This document shows positions 1 through 10,500 of a stretch of 64,000 nt of DNA, in pieces. The DNA lies in contig NZ_JARXVM010000003.1 of assembly GCF_029892285.1 (NCBI RefSeq), positions 62,001-126,000 on the forward strand. Reading direction: 5' to 3'. The notes below the pieces were generated by a model, which was not told where the DNA came from, did not search any database, and saw only the letters and a program-made list of their open reading frames with translations. The DNA comes from Rhizobium sp. SG_E_25_P2. Lineage in GTDB: Bacteria; Pseudomonadota; Alphaproteobacteria; Rhizobiales; Rhizobiaceae. The translations under genes were made by a program, and so were the position numbers. Numbering within the stretch: position 1 is the stretch's first letter; each line of letters opens with the position of its first letter.

Positions 1-1173
1 TTCGCGCTTGCGGGCCGGCGGCTGGCGATAGAGCCGGAACAGCGCATAGAAGGCAAACAGCGCCGACAGCCCGATGCCGTACCAGAAAAACAGATCCGCG
101 CCGAAAGAGCCAACACCCGCCGTCACGATCGCCGGACCCACCGCGCCGCCAAAGGCCCAGATCAGCAGGAGATTGGACGACAGCATGACGAAATCGGCGG
201 GATCGGCCTTGTCATTGGCATGCGCCACGCCGAGCGGATAGAAGATCTCGGAAATGCCGCCGAACAGCGAAAACAGGATGAGATAGAGCCAGAACGGCGA
301 ATCCGCCCGCATCAGCAGGAAGACGCCGCAGACCAGCGCGAGCGAAAGCGACAGCCACAGCATCATCGCGCGCCTGTCCACCCGGTCGGAGAGATAGCCG
401 AGCGGAAACTGCAGGAACAGCGCGCCCAGTTGCGTGGCCGCCATCAGGAAAACGATGGTCTTCTGGCTGAAATTCATCTGCAGTCCGTAAAGCGGGCCGA
501 CCGAGGCGAAGGTCGAGGATATGAGCCCGGTCATCAGGCAGGCCAGCGCGCCGATCGGCGAGATCGCGAAGGTGCGGAACAGCCTCACACCCACCGGCAC
601 ATGCAGTTGCGGCTCGCCGACCCAGATCGCGGTCACCGGCGCAAGCGCAATGACATAGAAGCCGGCGGTGATCATCAGCATCGGATGGCCGGCGGGATCG
701 AGATTGGTGGCGAGCAACTGGCCCAGGCCGTAGAACAGCCCGAGCACCAGCACATAAAGCGTCAGCACCCGGCCGCGATGGACATTGGAGACCATGGCGT
801 TGATCCAGCTTTCGATCACCACCGCCTGGCCGGCATTGGCGAAACCGATCACCGCCTGGATCGCCATGAACAGCGCCAGATGCGGATCGAGCCCCAGGCA
901 GAGGATCAGCGTCGCCGACACGGCCGAGAGCGCCGCGTAAGCCCTGACTTCGCCGACCGAGCGGATTAGCCTGACAGAACCGATACAGCCCAGTATGAAG
1001 CCGACGCCTTCCGCACCCACCACCAGACCCACAACGTCCGCCCCCTGCCCGTCCGCCACCAGCCGCAGGGGCAGTAGCGTGTGAAACAGGCCCGACCCCA
1101 CCGCATGCAGCGCCCCGCCGGCAAGCGGCGATGCGACGGACCAGGGCGAGAGAGTGGGCGCGGTGGTGGTCAT
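1..1173 (-). CDS. MFS transporter (3' end beyond window)
   Basis: A multi-pass membrane transporter of the major facilitator superfamily. The minus strand is open for 391 codons from an ATG at 1171-1173 to the window edge, so the C-terminus is missing, although a usual MFS length (about 400-420) means little is lost. The translation alternates hydrophobic segments with short charged loops. A loop with the motif GYLSDRVDRR near residue 255 is the typical conserved cytoplasmic-loop signature. The start codon overlaps the stop of the upstream flavoprotein gene (TGATG), so the two are probably translationally coupled. It may import the flavoprotein's substrate or export a product; the substrate cannot be read from sequence. 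Confidence 0.85.
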   Translation of the reverse strand, partial: MTTTAPTLSPWSVASPLAGGALHAVGSGLFHTLLPLRLVADGQGADVVGLVVGAEGVGFILGCIGSVRLIRSVGEVRAYAALSAVSATLILCLGLDPHLALFMAIQAVIGFANAGQAVVIESWINAMVSNVHRGRVLTLYVLVLGLFYGLGQLLATNLDPAGHPMLMITAGFYVIALAPVTAIWVGEPQLHVPVGVRLFRTFAISPIGALACLMTGLISSTFASVGPLYGLQMNFSQKTIVFLMAATQLGALFLQFPLGYLSDRVDRRAMMLWLSLSLALVCGVFLLMRADSPFWLYLILFSLFGGISEIFYPLGVAHANDKADPADFVMLSSNLLLIWAFGGAVGPAIVTAGVGSFGADLFFWYGIGLSALFAFYALFRLYRQPPARKRE

Positions 1174-3287
1174 CAGGCCTCCGCCAGGCCGGCGCGCGAG
1201 GTGAAGGCCGGTTCGAACTCGACGATCGGCGCATCGCGGCGGAAGCCCCGGGCGCCCTGCCCCATCTCCCGCGCATAGAGATGGCCGCTATGGACGGCAT
1301 GCGCGATGGCGCCGGGGGCAAGCGCATCGCCGATCCGCTCGATCGTCTTGACGCCCGCATCACGCAACATGTCCTGCCGGGCGATTAGCTCCTGGAAAAG
1401 TTCGTCGCGGGGCAGCCGGAGCCCGGTGATCACCAGATTGCGGCAGGGTCGTTTTTCTTGTTCGCCAGTGAAGATATGGGTCAGCGTCGCCACTTCGCCA
1501 TCGAAATCCGAGACGGTGACCAGCGTGGTGACCGGCACGGCGCGGCGGCTGAGCGCGCGATGCACCAGCGGCAGTTCATTGGTCATGATCGTCCAGGCCG
1601 AGGCTTGCCCCGCCGGCGTGGCGTAGGAAACGCTGACGCCTCGCCCGGCCAGATATTCGGTGATGACGCCGCCCACGTAATAATTGTCGAAATCGAACAC
1701 CAGCGTCGGGCCCTCGGGCAGTCGCCCTGCGGCGATGTCGTCGGGCGTGAAGACATGGGGATGGTCGATGCGGCCAACCGGGATTTCCATCGAGGAATAG
1801 GTGAAATTGGTCCAGCGCGCGCCGGTCGCCACCGCCAAATGATCAGGGGCGAAATCAGCGATGTCGTCGGCCCCGAGCCGGCTTTCGAGATAGAGCTGGA
1901 CATTGGGCATTTCCCGCAACCGGCCCAGGCGATAATCCACTACCCGGTTCCAGGCCGAAAGACCGGGAAGGCTACGCTCGAACACCAGCCGGCCGCCGAA
2001 GCTGGAGCCGGCCTCGGCCAGCGTCACCTCATGGCCGCGCCGGCCGAGCGTCAATGCCGCTTCGAGCCCGGCGGGGCCGCCGCCGATCACCAGCACTTTT
2101 TCGCGCCGCTCGGCCTTGCCGGGATTTTCCGGATGCCAGCCGCGCCGCCATTCCTCGCCGGCGGTCGGGTTTTGCGTGCAGCGCACCGGCACGCCGTCAT
2201 GCCAGCTGGAAATGCAGATATTGCAGCCGATGCATTCGCGGATTTCGTCCACTCGGCCGTCGCGGATCTTGGCGGGCAGGAAAGGATCGGCGATCGAGGG
2301 CCGCGCGCCGCCGATGAAATCGAGCACCCCGCGCCTGATCTGGCTCACCATCGTATCCGGCGAGGTGAAGCGGCCGACGCCGACGACAGGCTTTTTCGTC
2401 AGCGTCTTGACGAAATCGATCACCGGCTCATGGCTGCCCTCACCGGTGAAGCGGGAGGCGGAACAGTCGGTGGGGCTGGAATCCATCTTGACGTCGAAGA
2501 GATCGGGCGTCTCCGCCAGCAGCGAAATCACCTCGTGGGCCTCAGACGGCAGATGCCGGCCGGGACGGCCGCGCAATTCCTCAAGCGAAATGCGAAGCGC
2601 CACGCCGCAATCCTTGCCGACCGCGTCCTTGGTGACTTCCACCAGTTCGCGCACGAAGCGGACGCGATTTTCGATCGAGCCGCCATAATCGTCGCTGCGG
2701 TGATTGTATTCCGGCAACAGGAATTCATAGCCGAGATAGCCCATGCCGGCATAGACATAGACGATGTCGAAGCCCGCCTGTCGGGCCTTGCGGGCGCCTT
2801 CCGCCTGCCAGCGCAGCACGTCGCGAATATCCTGCTTGTCCATGGCGCGGGGGCGCAGATTGCCCATGAAGCCGACATGGGTGGCCATCCAGGGAATGCC
2901 GGAAGGCGACAGCGGCGCGATGCGGCTCGACCGGTTCATCACCGAAGCGCCGCCATGCCAGAGCTCGACGCCCGCCAGCGCGCCATGGCGATGCACGGCG
3001 TCTGTCATCAGCGCATGCGCCCGGATGTCGTTGTCGTCCCACATCGTCGCCATCGGCAGGGGCGCGTCGTCGGAGGAGATGTCGATGGAGCAGGCGCCGG
3101 TGCAGATCACCCCCCAGCCGCCTTCCGCCTTTGTTTCACGGAAGCCCGCTCTCACTCGGGGAAGCGCATTGGTCATGCCCGAGGCGTGCGGCACCTGATA
3201 GAAACGGTTGGGCGCGGTGACCGGGCCGATCCGCACAGGCTCGAACAGGACGTCATACCGCGATTGCGGTTTCGTCATCACATTCAT
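1173..3287 (-). CDS. Old-yellow-enzyme / trimethylamine-dehydrogenase-type FMN, 4Fe-4S, FAD oxidoreductase
   Basis: A 704-residue cytoplasmic flavoenzyme with the domain order of trimethylamine dehydrogenase, dimethylglycine and stachydrine demethylases and 2,4-dienoyl-CoA reductase. An FMN TIM barrel spans about residues 10-345. A 4Fe-4S cluster motif with Cys352, Cys355, Cys358 and Cys370 (C-x2-C-x2-C-x11-C) follows. A dinucleotide-binding domain starts at GGGPAGLEA (402-410). The post-cluster segment TQNPTAGEEWRRGWHPE is characteristic of the methylamine-demethylating branch, so oxidative N-demethylation is a reasonable inference; the substrate is unknown. An AAGGGGAA ribosome site lies just upstream, and a second in-frame ATG three codons in is an alternative start. 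The gene is coupled to the MFS gene downstream and diverges from a TetR gene. Confidence 0.85.
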   Translation of the reverse strand: MNVMTKPQSRYDVLFEPVRIGPVTAPNRFYQVPHASGMTNALPRVRAGFRETKAEGGWGVICTGACSIDISSDDAPLPMATMWDDNDIRAHALMTDAVHRHGALAGVELWHGGASVMNRSSRIAPLSPSGIPWMATHVGFMGNLRPRAMDKQDIRDVLRWQAEGARKARQAGFDIVYVYAGMGYLGYEFLLPEYNHRSDDYGGSIENRVRFVRELVEVTKDAVGKDCGVALRISLEELRGRPGRHLPSEAHEVISLLAETPDLFDVKMDSSPTDCSASRFTGEGSHEPVIDFVKTLTKKPVVGVGRFTSPDTMVSQIRRGVLDFIGGARPSIADPFLPAKIRDGRVDEIRECIGCNICISSWHDGVPVRCTQNPTAGEEWRRGWHPENPGKAERREKVLVIGGGPAGLEAALTLGRRGHEVTLAEAGSSFGGRLVFERSLPGLSAWNRVVDYRLGRLREMPNVQLYLESRLGADDIADFAPDHLAVATGARWTNFTYSSMEIPVGRIDHPHVFTPDDIAAGRLPEGPTLVFDFDNYYVGGVITEYLAGRGVSVSYATPAGQASAWTIMTNELPLVHRALSRRAVPVTTLVTVSDFDGEVATLTHIFTGEQEKRPCRNLVITGLRLPRDELFQELIARQDMLRDAGVKTIERIGDALAPGAIAHAVHSGHLYAREMGQGARGFRRDAPIVEFEPAFTSRAGLAEA

Positions 3288-3358
3288 GCAGTTCCCCTTT
3301 GCCGGCTTTGCCGATCTTGAGGTCAGGATAGAAGCGCCGTTGCTGAAGTCAAGAAAAA

Positions 3359-3374
3359 TTATACGATCTTATAA
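3359..3374. promoter_or_regulatory. Near-palindrome, candidate TetR operator
   Basis: TTATACGATCTTATAA matches its own reverse complement at 14 of 16 positions. It sits in the short AT-rich space between the flavoprotein gene (minus) and the TetR gene (plus), where a divergent regulator would bind. Assignment to this TetR protein is inference. Confidence 0.45.
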
Positions 3375-3456
3375 CAAGCAGAAAAACACCAATGAAAATA
3401 TGATGTTGATGGACGATCTGGAACAGGCTAGATTGACGCGCGAAGGGATTTCGATT

Positions 3457-4098
3457 GTGACGACCGCCAAGACAGGACCGAAGACGCGCGCCCGCTTTCG
3501 CCGCGAGGCGCCGGAAGACCGCCGCCGGCAATTGGGCGAGGCGGCGCTGCGCTGCATCGTCAAACACGGCAATGCCGGCGTGTCCGTGCGGCAGATCGCG
3601 GCCGAGGCGGGCGTCACGCAGGGGCTGATTACCCATCACTTCGGCGAGATCAACGAACTCGTCGCCTATGCCTTCGACATCATGTCCGAGGGCATCCTGC
3701 AATCCATTCTCAAAGCGGTGAACGAAGCGGAACCGACGCCGAAGGCGCGGCTCGACGCCTTCATCGCCGCCTCTTTCTCGCCGATCATGATGGATCGCGA
3801 TGTGCTCGGCGTCTGGGTGGTGTTCTGGAGCCTGATCTTGCATTCGCCGCGCATGAGCGCCTCGCAACGCCAGGAATATGGCGATTATGTCCGCACCGTC
3901 GAAGGCCTGATCGGCGATCTCGCCCGGGAAGAAGGTTTTGCGGTCGCCGATCTCCGCCTCGCCGCCATCGCCTTCACAGCGCTGATGGACGGGCTCTGGC
4001 TGGCCTGGTGCCTCAACCCGGACGCTTTTCGTCCGGAAGAAGGCGTGCGCCTCTGCAACAACTGGATCGAAGGCCTGCGCCGCGGCGCGCATGGCTGA
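3457..4098 (+). CDS. TetR/BetI-like transcriptional regulator
   Basis: A 213-residue TetR-family repressor. The N-terminal DNA-binding domain (about residues 15-65) shows the canonical core: a helix with GNAGVSVRQIAAEAGVTQG followed by ITHHFG. The C-terminal ligand domain (ARLDAFIAASFSP, then VWVVFWSLILHSPRM) resembles the BetI subgroup, which often responds to quaternary or methylated amines. I chose the GTG at 3457 because an AAGGG site lies about 9 nt upstream and it gives a normal family length; an ATG at 3400 is in frame but has a weak ribosome site. The gene diverges from the demethylase-like flavoprotein and MFS pair, which it probably controls. Confidence 0.8.
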   Translation: MTTAKTGPKTRARFRREAPEDRRRQLGEAALRCIVKHGNAGVSVRQIAAEAGVTQGLITHHFGEINELVAYAFDIMSEGILQSILKAVNEAEPTPKARLDAFIAASFSPIMMDRDVLGVWVVFWSLILHSPRMSASQRQEYGDYVRTVEGLIGDLAREEGFAVADLRLAAIAFTALMDGLWLAWCLNPDAFRPEEGVRLCNNWIEGLRRGAHG

Positions 4099-4542
4099 TC
4101 TCGGCTCTCCGCCATTTTGTCGCCTCTGCGATCGGTCGCGGCGCCCAGTTTCGATGCGCCTAAATTATACAACCCTAAATACACCCAAAAATGATCAGGG
4201 GAAGTGTAAAAGGCCGCAATGCCCAGGTAAGGTTGCGTTAACTATTATTTCGTCAAGTGGCAAACAGGCGAAAACATTCAGGTTCGGTGCAATTTATTGT
4301 CTAATATTGCTAATTTAACCAAAATTCAGCGAGCGGCGCAAATCGGGCCGTCTTAACCGACATCGGCCGATCAGAAACGGCCAAACAACCAGTAGACGCA
4401 ATCCGGCTTGAAGCCGGTTTCAGCAAGCGGGGCGAGACGTTCCGCGGCGACGGGTGCGCGCGCCCGTCGTGGACATTGGATTTTCATCAGCAGAGGCAGC
4501 GCGTCGGGCAGACAGCGCGCCGGGAACGAAGAGGAAGATAAA
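4099..4542. other. AT-rich intergenic region upstream of the giant gene
   Basis: About 440 bases without a convincing gene. The part around 4155-4330 is strikingly AT-rich against the GC-rich surroundings and likely holds the promoter of the giant gene, but I could not fix -35/-10 boxes. A 15-bp palindrome CCGGCTTGAAGCCGG lies at 4403-4417. An open frame over 4091-4318 has no ribosome site and no recognisable product. Confidence 0.5.
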
Positions 4543-7500
4543 ATGACTTGGACGATCACCACCAACGACAAGAATTATGACCTTTCCAGCTATAGCACTG
4601 ATAATATATCGTCGTCATTGCAGACTTCTGATGAACAAGGCAATTATACTGCTAGCTACAGCAGCAATATTTTGACAGTATATTATGACGGAGTGTTTGG
4701 TTATACAGTAGAGAATAACGCTACAGGCATTGTGGGTTCCGTAAATTTAACGCCTTCTTCAGAAGATTCGTCATCAGAAAAAGCTATTTATCTCTCCTAT
4801 ATACGTTCTAATACTCTATATATAAGAGTGTTAGAATTTGATGGAGTTGCAAGCCTTGATGAATTGGAATATCTTATTGTTGAGAATGCGGCGTCTATAG
4901 ACAACGTGTATTATTCGTCCACCGGTGGCCTTGTCATTGTCTACACCGACACGTCCGGCGAACAGCACAATGTGCTCGCGCTGGACTCCTCGCAGACGGA
5001 GCCGAGAGAATATACCACGATTTCGGCTCTGTCTGACGCCGCCGAAACCGGCGCGGACAATGCGCCTGTCGTGGTCGACGCTGCCGACCTCGCCAGCGAT
5101 GCGAGCGGCGAAACGCTGACGGTCGCTTCCGCCACGGTGAGCTCCACGTCGGCTGAATCCAATGCGCTGGTCTTCGTCACCGCCGATGGCGCGCTCAATG
5201 TCATCTATACCGGCGCGGCCCTTGACGACGGCGCGTCCGTGGTCGTGACGGTCGACGCCACCATCACCAACGTCTCAGGCGATACGGTCACCTCGACGGT
5301 CGCCGTCACCATCATCGGCAAAGAGACCGGGCTTTCGCTGACAACCGCGCAAGTCCAGGCGCTGACGAGCCTGTCGTCCGCCGAACTCGACGCTATCAAG
5401 AACGCCTATTCCGCTTACGCCGTCACCCTTGTCGACAGCGGCGGCAATGTCGCCGCGTTGACCGTGGACCAGATCGCGCTGCTCGACGATATGGGCGTGA
5501 CGACGATCGAACTCACCAATGGCGCCGGCTCCGTCACCATCGCCCAGCTTCAGGCCTTTGATGCAGCAAGCGTCGAGATGGCGGACGATTACACCATCAC
5601 CATCGCCGACACCGCCGCCAATATCGCGGCGCTGAGCGAGGCCGAAATTGCCGCCTTCGGCGATCTCGGCGTCGCCACGCTCGACGCGTCTGAAAACGCC
5701 GTCTCCCTCAGCCTTGCCCAGATCAAGGCGCTGGCCGCCGCCGGCATCACCATCGCCGAGGGCGACGACCTCATCCTGACCGGCGAAGCCTCGGCGATCA
5801 ACGCGCTGACCGTCAGCGATATTGCCGATCTCGTGACCGCCGGCGTGACCGGCATCGTCGTCTCGGATGATCTCGACCTGAGCTTCTCCTCCGAGATCAT
5901 GTCGTCGCTGCTGGCGATCGACGGCCTCACCATCACCAATTCCATCCTGAACTCCGTCCGCATCACCGTAACAGGCGAAGGCGTCGCGCTCGACGATTTC
6001 ACCGTCGCCGAGATCGCCACGCTCGCGGCGCTCGGCGTCACCACGCTCGACGCCAGCGATGACGTCGTCTCGCTGACTGTCGAGCAGGCCGAGGCGCTGA
6101 TCGACAACAACATCGCCGTGGGCGGCATGACCAGCACCACGCATTCCGACCAGATCACCCTTCTCGACAGCGCCGACACGCTCGCTGCGCTGACCACCGA
6201 CGACATCACCGCGCTGGTCGCGCTCGGCGTCACCACGCTCGAATCCACCGGTGAAACGCTGACGCTGACCGTGGAGCAGGCGCTCAAGCTGATCGATGAG
6301 GACATGTCGCTGACCGCCGCCGACGTGGTCACGCTCACCGGCGGCGTCGCCGACCTGACCGCCCTGACGTCGACGCAACTTGCCTCGCTGACGGCGCTCG
6401 GCATCGACGAGATCGCGCTCACCGACACCGCCGCCAATATCGAGACGTTGACGGCGGACCAGATCGAGATGTTGGTCGGCGCTGGTCTCTCCTCGGTGGA
6501 AACCTCGGGGGATCTCGACCTCACGGTCGCGCAGGCCGAGGCGCTGGATGACGGCGATGTCGCCGTTGAATTGTCCGGCTATGGTGAATATTCGCTTGAA
6601 GAGACGATCTTTCTAGAAAACAATTCCGCGCCGTCACCATACACAAACAGTTCGGCAACATTGGTCGATGGGAGTGTCGTTTCCCTAACAGGCGTTAATT
6701 CAGATATTTATATTTCCATTACATCGAGCGACGGGGGCGACGTCCTCGACGATGCTATCGTCAATAAATATACTGATTCAGATCAGGTGTATGAAAGCGT
6801 TACAGCTCTCTCAAACGGTACCTTTGTCGTTGTATGGGCGTCTTGGCTCCAAGACGGCAGCCGGTACGGCGTCTATTTTCAAGTGTTCGACAGCGTCGGA
6901 AATCCAATTGGGGCGGAAACGCAAGTTAATACGGACACGACCTCTGGCGACCAATTTGCCGTGTCAGTCATTGCGGACGACGAGGGTGGTTTTGCGATCA
7001 TTTGGATCGACAAGGACAACAGTTACGCAAATTATAAGACGACCTACTCGTCCACAGAGCCGGCAATTTCTATACTAGACACCGTCGCCAATATCGAAGC
7101 TCTGACCACCGACGACATCGCCGATCTTGCGGAACTCGGCGTCACCGTCATCGACGCGCGCTCTGACGAAGACAGCGCCGCCGAGGTTGAGATTTCGGTC
7201 GAGATCGGCGACGCTCTGCGCGACAACGGCATCGCCTTTGTCGACGAAGACCTGGTGACCCTGACGGGAACCTATGAGCAGATCGCCGCGATCATCTCGG
7301 GTTCGAGCGATTACAGCGATATCGGCGTCGACTCCTATCTCGTCGATGACACGATCGAGGCGCTCACGGCCCTTGACGCGTCCAGCGTCGACAGTTCCAT
7401 GAGCTTCCGCGCCAATGGAACAGCGGCCGAAATCGAGGAGATCGGCGATGACGCCATTGCGGCGCTCGCCACACTCGGCGCAACGCTAATGGTCAGCGAC

Positions 7501-10500
7501 AATAACGGCGCCGTCACCATCGACACAGACCTCGCCGCCCGCCTGCTCGAAGCCGGCGTCAGCTTCGCTGATGACGCTGTGGTGACGCTGGAATCGACGA
7601 TAGACACAATCTCATCGGATATCGCTGCTTATGATACGCTCGGTATCGACATCTATGAACTGACCGACAGCGTCGCCAATCTCTACGATTTCATTTTGCA
7701 AGCCTATTCGTCGGTCGCCGACAGCGCGAGCCTGTCGCTGATCGCCACGGGCACGGCCGCTGACATCTACTCCGAGGCCAGCAGCCTGACCTTGTCCTAT
7801 ATTGGCGAAAACGTCGCTGCAGGTTACATCATCGAAGACAGCGCCATCAATATGCTGAACTTCGTTGCGTCCAGCCAAATCATGACCGTCACGAATCTGG
7901 GCCTACCCGTAACATTCAGCAACTCGGAAGGGGATACATTGCTGATCAGTCTCGATTTCGTTGCTGAAATCGACGACTACATCCTGACGTTGGGTGAACA
8001 GCAATTCGTGTTCGACGCAGACCAAACCGTCACCGTCTACGCAACGGTCGCCTCTCTGAGCGATTATAGTGTCGCCCAGGCTGCCGCCTTGGCGACGGCG
8101 TTGAACATAGACGCCTATCAAGTGGCGGACACGGCCGCCAATATCGGCGAGATGAGCAGCACGGCCGCCCAACTGTTCGTCAATATGGGCGTCAGCTACA
8201 TCGATGTCACAGACAAGGCATCGGCGACGCTGGACCGCGAAGCGGTCGATATCCTTGCCAAGAAGGCCGTCACCTTCTCGGACGCCGATACGGTCTATGT
8301 CGCCATGGACGACCTACTGTTGAGCAGATCCGACGCGGAGGACTATCTCGAAGCCTATGCCGCCGCCAATATCGATGGTGTAAACCCCTCTGACGCCAGC
8401 TATACCGTCACCGGGGCCACGATCTTGACGATGCTCGAAAACGGCCTGGTTTTCGCCGAGGGCGATGGGACCCTGACGGTCACGGCGACGGTTGACCAGA
8501 TCGTCGACATCAGCGACTACCTGTCCACTCTGTCGGATATGAACATCGATGTTTTCCAGGTGTCCGACACCGGCGACAACATCAAGGCGATGACCATCGC
8601 CGATCTCAACAAGCTCGATAAAGTCGGCGTGACCTCCATCGACGTCAGCGACGGCGCGGTGACGCTGAAAGCCGCCACCGCCGACTATATCGTCGCGCTC
8701 GGTATTGTCTTCGAAGACACGGATACCGTCACCGTCCGCGCCTCGGCGCTGTCGGTTGAAGAAATGACCGCTGACGACATCGCCGGCTATGGGACGAGCA
8801 AGATCGACATCATCGACGTGGCCGAAAGCGCGGTGACGCTGACCGCGTCGCAGGCCGTCGCCTTCGCCTCCGCCGGCCTGACCTTCTCGTCGGAAGACGT
8901 GCTGACGCTTGAGGACACGGCCGACAATATCGCCGCGCTTTCCGCGTCCGAGCTCGCGGCGATCAAGGCCGCCGGTTTCGATGCGATCACTGTGACCGGC
9001 GGCGACCTGAGCCTCACGGTGGCGCAGGACCTCGCGCTCGTTGAAGCGGGCTTGACGGTCACGCTCGACGAGGGCGCCACGATCCTCATCGTCGACACCA
9101 ACGCCAATATCGCCACGCTTGCGGTATCCGATATCGAGGACGCCGCGGAACTCGGTGTCACGATCATCGACGCCACCGATGACGCCATCGATTTCACGCT
9201 CGAGCAGATACAGGCGCTGTATTTAACGAAGATCTCCGTCGACGACAGCGACGAGTTCGCCCTTGTCGACACGGCGACTGAGATCGAAGGCCTTTCGGCC
9301 TCCGGGATCGCGACGCTGAGCGAAATGGGCCTCGATGCGATCGAACCCACGGAAGACGCAAGCCTGACCGTCGAGCAGATCGACTTGATGATCGAACTCG
9401 AGATCGACCTGCGCTACGACGATGGCATCGTCATCACTCTTGAAGATAGCGCCGCCAATCTCGCCGATGTTAGCGCCGACGCGCTGCTCGTCTACGCGGA
9501 GATCGGGGTCAGCATCATCTCCTCCACCGATGACGTCGCGGATTTCAGCCAGGCGCAGATTACCGCGATTTACAGTGGCTCCATCGTGCTGTCTGATGAT
9601 TTTGAGGCCCGACTGGCAGACACCGCCACCAATTTCTTGGCGATGACCACCTCGGACTTCGCCAATGCCGAGACGGTTGGCGTCGACACTTTCGTGCTCG
9701 CCGACACCGGCGCGCAACTCGCCACGCTCTCGATCAGCACCATCCGTTCGCTTTCGGAACTCGGCATCCAGACGATCGACGTCACCGACGGTTCGGTCAC
9801 GCTGACCACCAACCGCGCCATCGAATTCGCCGTCGACAAGATGGTGTTCGAAGACGATGACACAGTGACCATTTCCGCCAATGGCTCCTGGTTCGAGTCG
9901 GTGGAAGTAGACGAGATCGCGGCCTTGGGGGCGATCAATGTCGATGTGATCGACGCGACGAACAACGTCGTGGAAGCCAGCGCCGAACAGCTCTCGGCCA
10001 TGTATGAGGCCGGCGTCAGCTTTGCCGACAACGACAGCGTGTCGCTGACGGCCACGCATGCGAATATCTACGACGTCCTCGACCTCATCGCGGGTGAAAA
10101 TCCCTATGGCGTCGAGACCATCGAGATCACCGATGATGGCGCGGTGGCTCTCACCGTGGCGCAATGGGAGGGTCTTGTCGAAAACGGCGTTACTTTCTCC
10201 AACGCCACGCTGCTGATCGTCGACAGCGAAGCCACAATCGAGGCGCTTGACGCCGATGAACTTGCTGACCTTGTGGCCTATGGCGTCAGCGGAATCGGCG
10301 TATCCCAAGATTCCGCAACCCTCACGGTCGCCTTCGCGCAAGCAGTGATTGCGGCCGGCCTGTATTTCTACGTCCTGAAAAACGATATCGGCGTATCCGA
10401 CGAAGCCGATACGATCGCCGCGCTTTCCGCCACGCAAATCGCCGATCTCGCGACTGCGGGCGTGTCTTCCCTTTCGGCCGAGAGCGCAGTTTCGATTTCG

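Noticed and set aside
1458-3320. A 620-codon open frame on the plus strand opposite the flavoprotein gene
   Set aside because: It is antisense to a clear 704-residue flavoenzyme, has no recognisable domain and is rich in Arg/Ala/His, as expected for a shadow frame in GC-rich DNA.
4091-4318. A 75-codon open frame upstream of the giant gene
   Set aside because: It overlaps the TetR 3' end, has no ribosome site, and its sequence changes character halfway; no family recognised.
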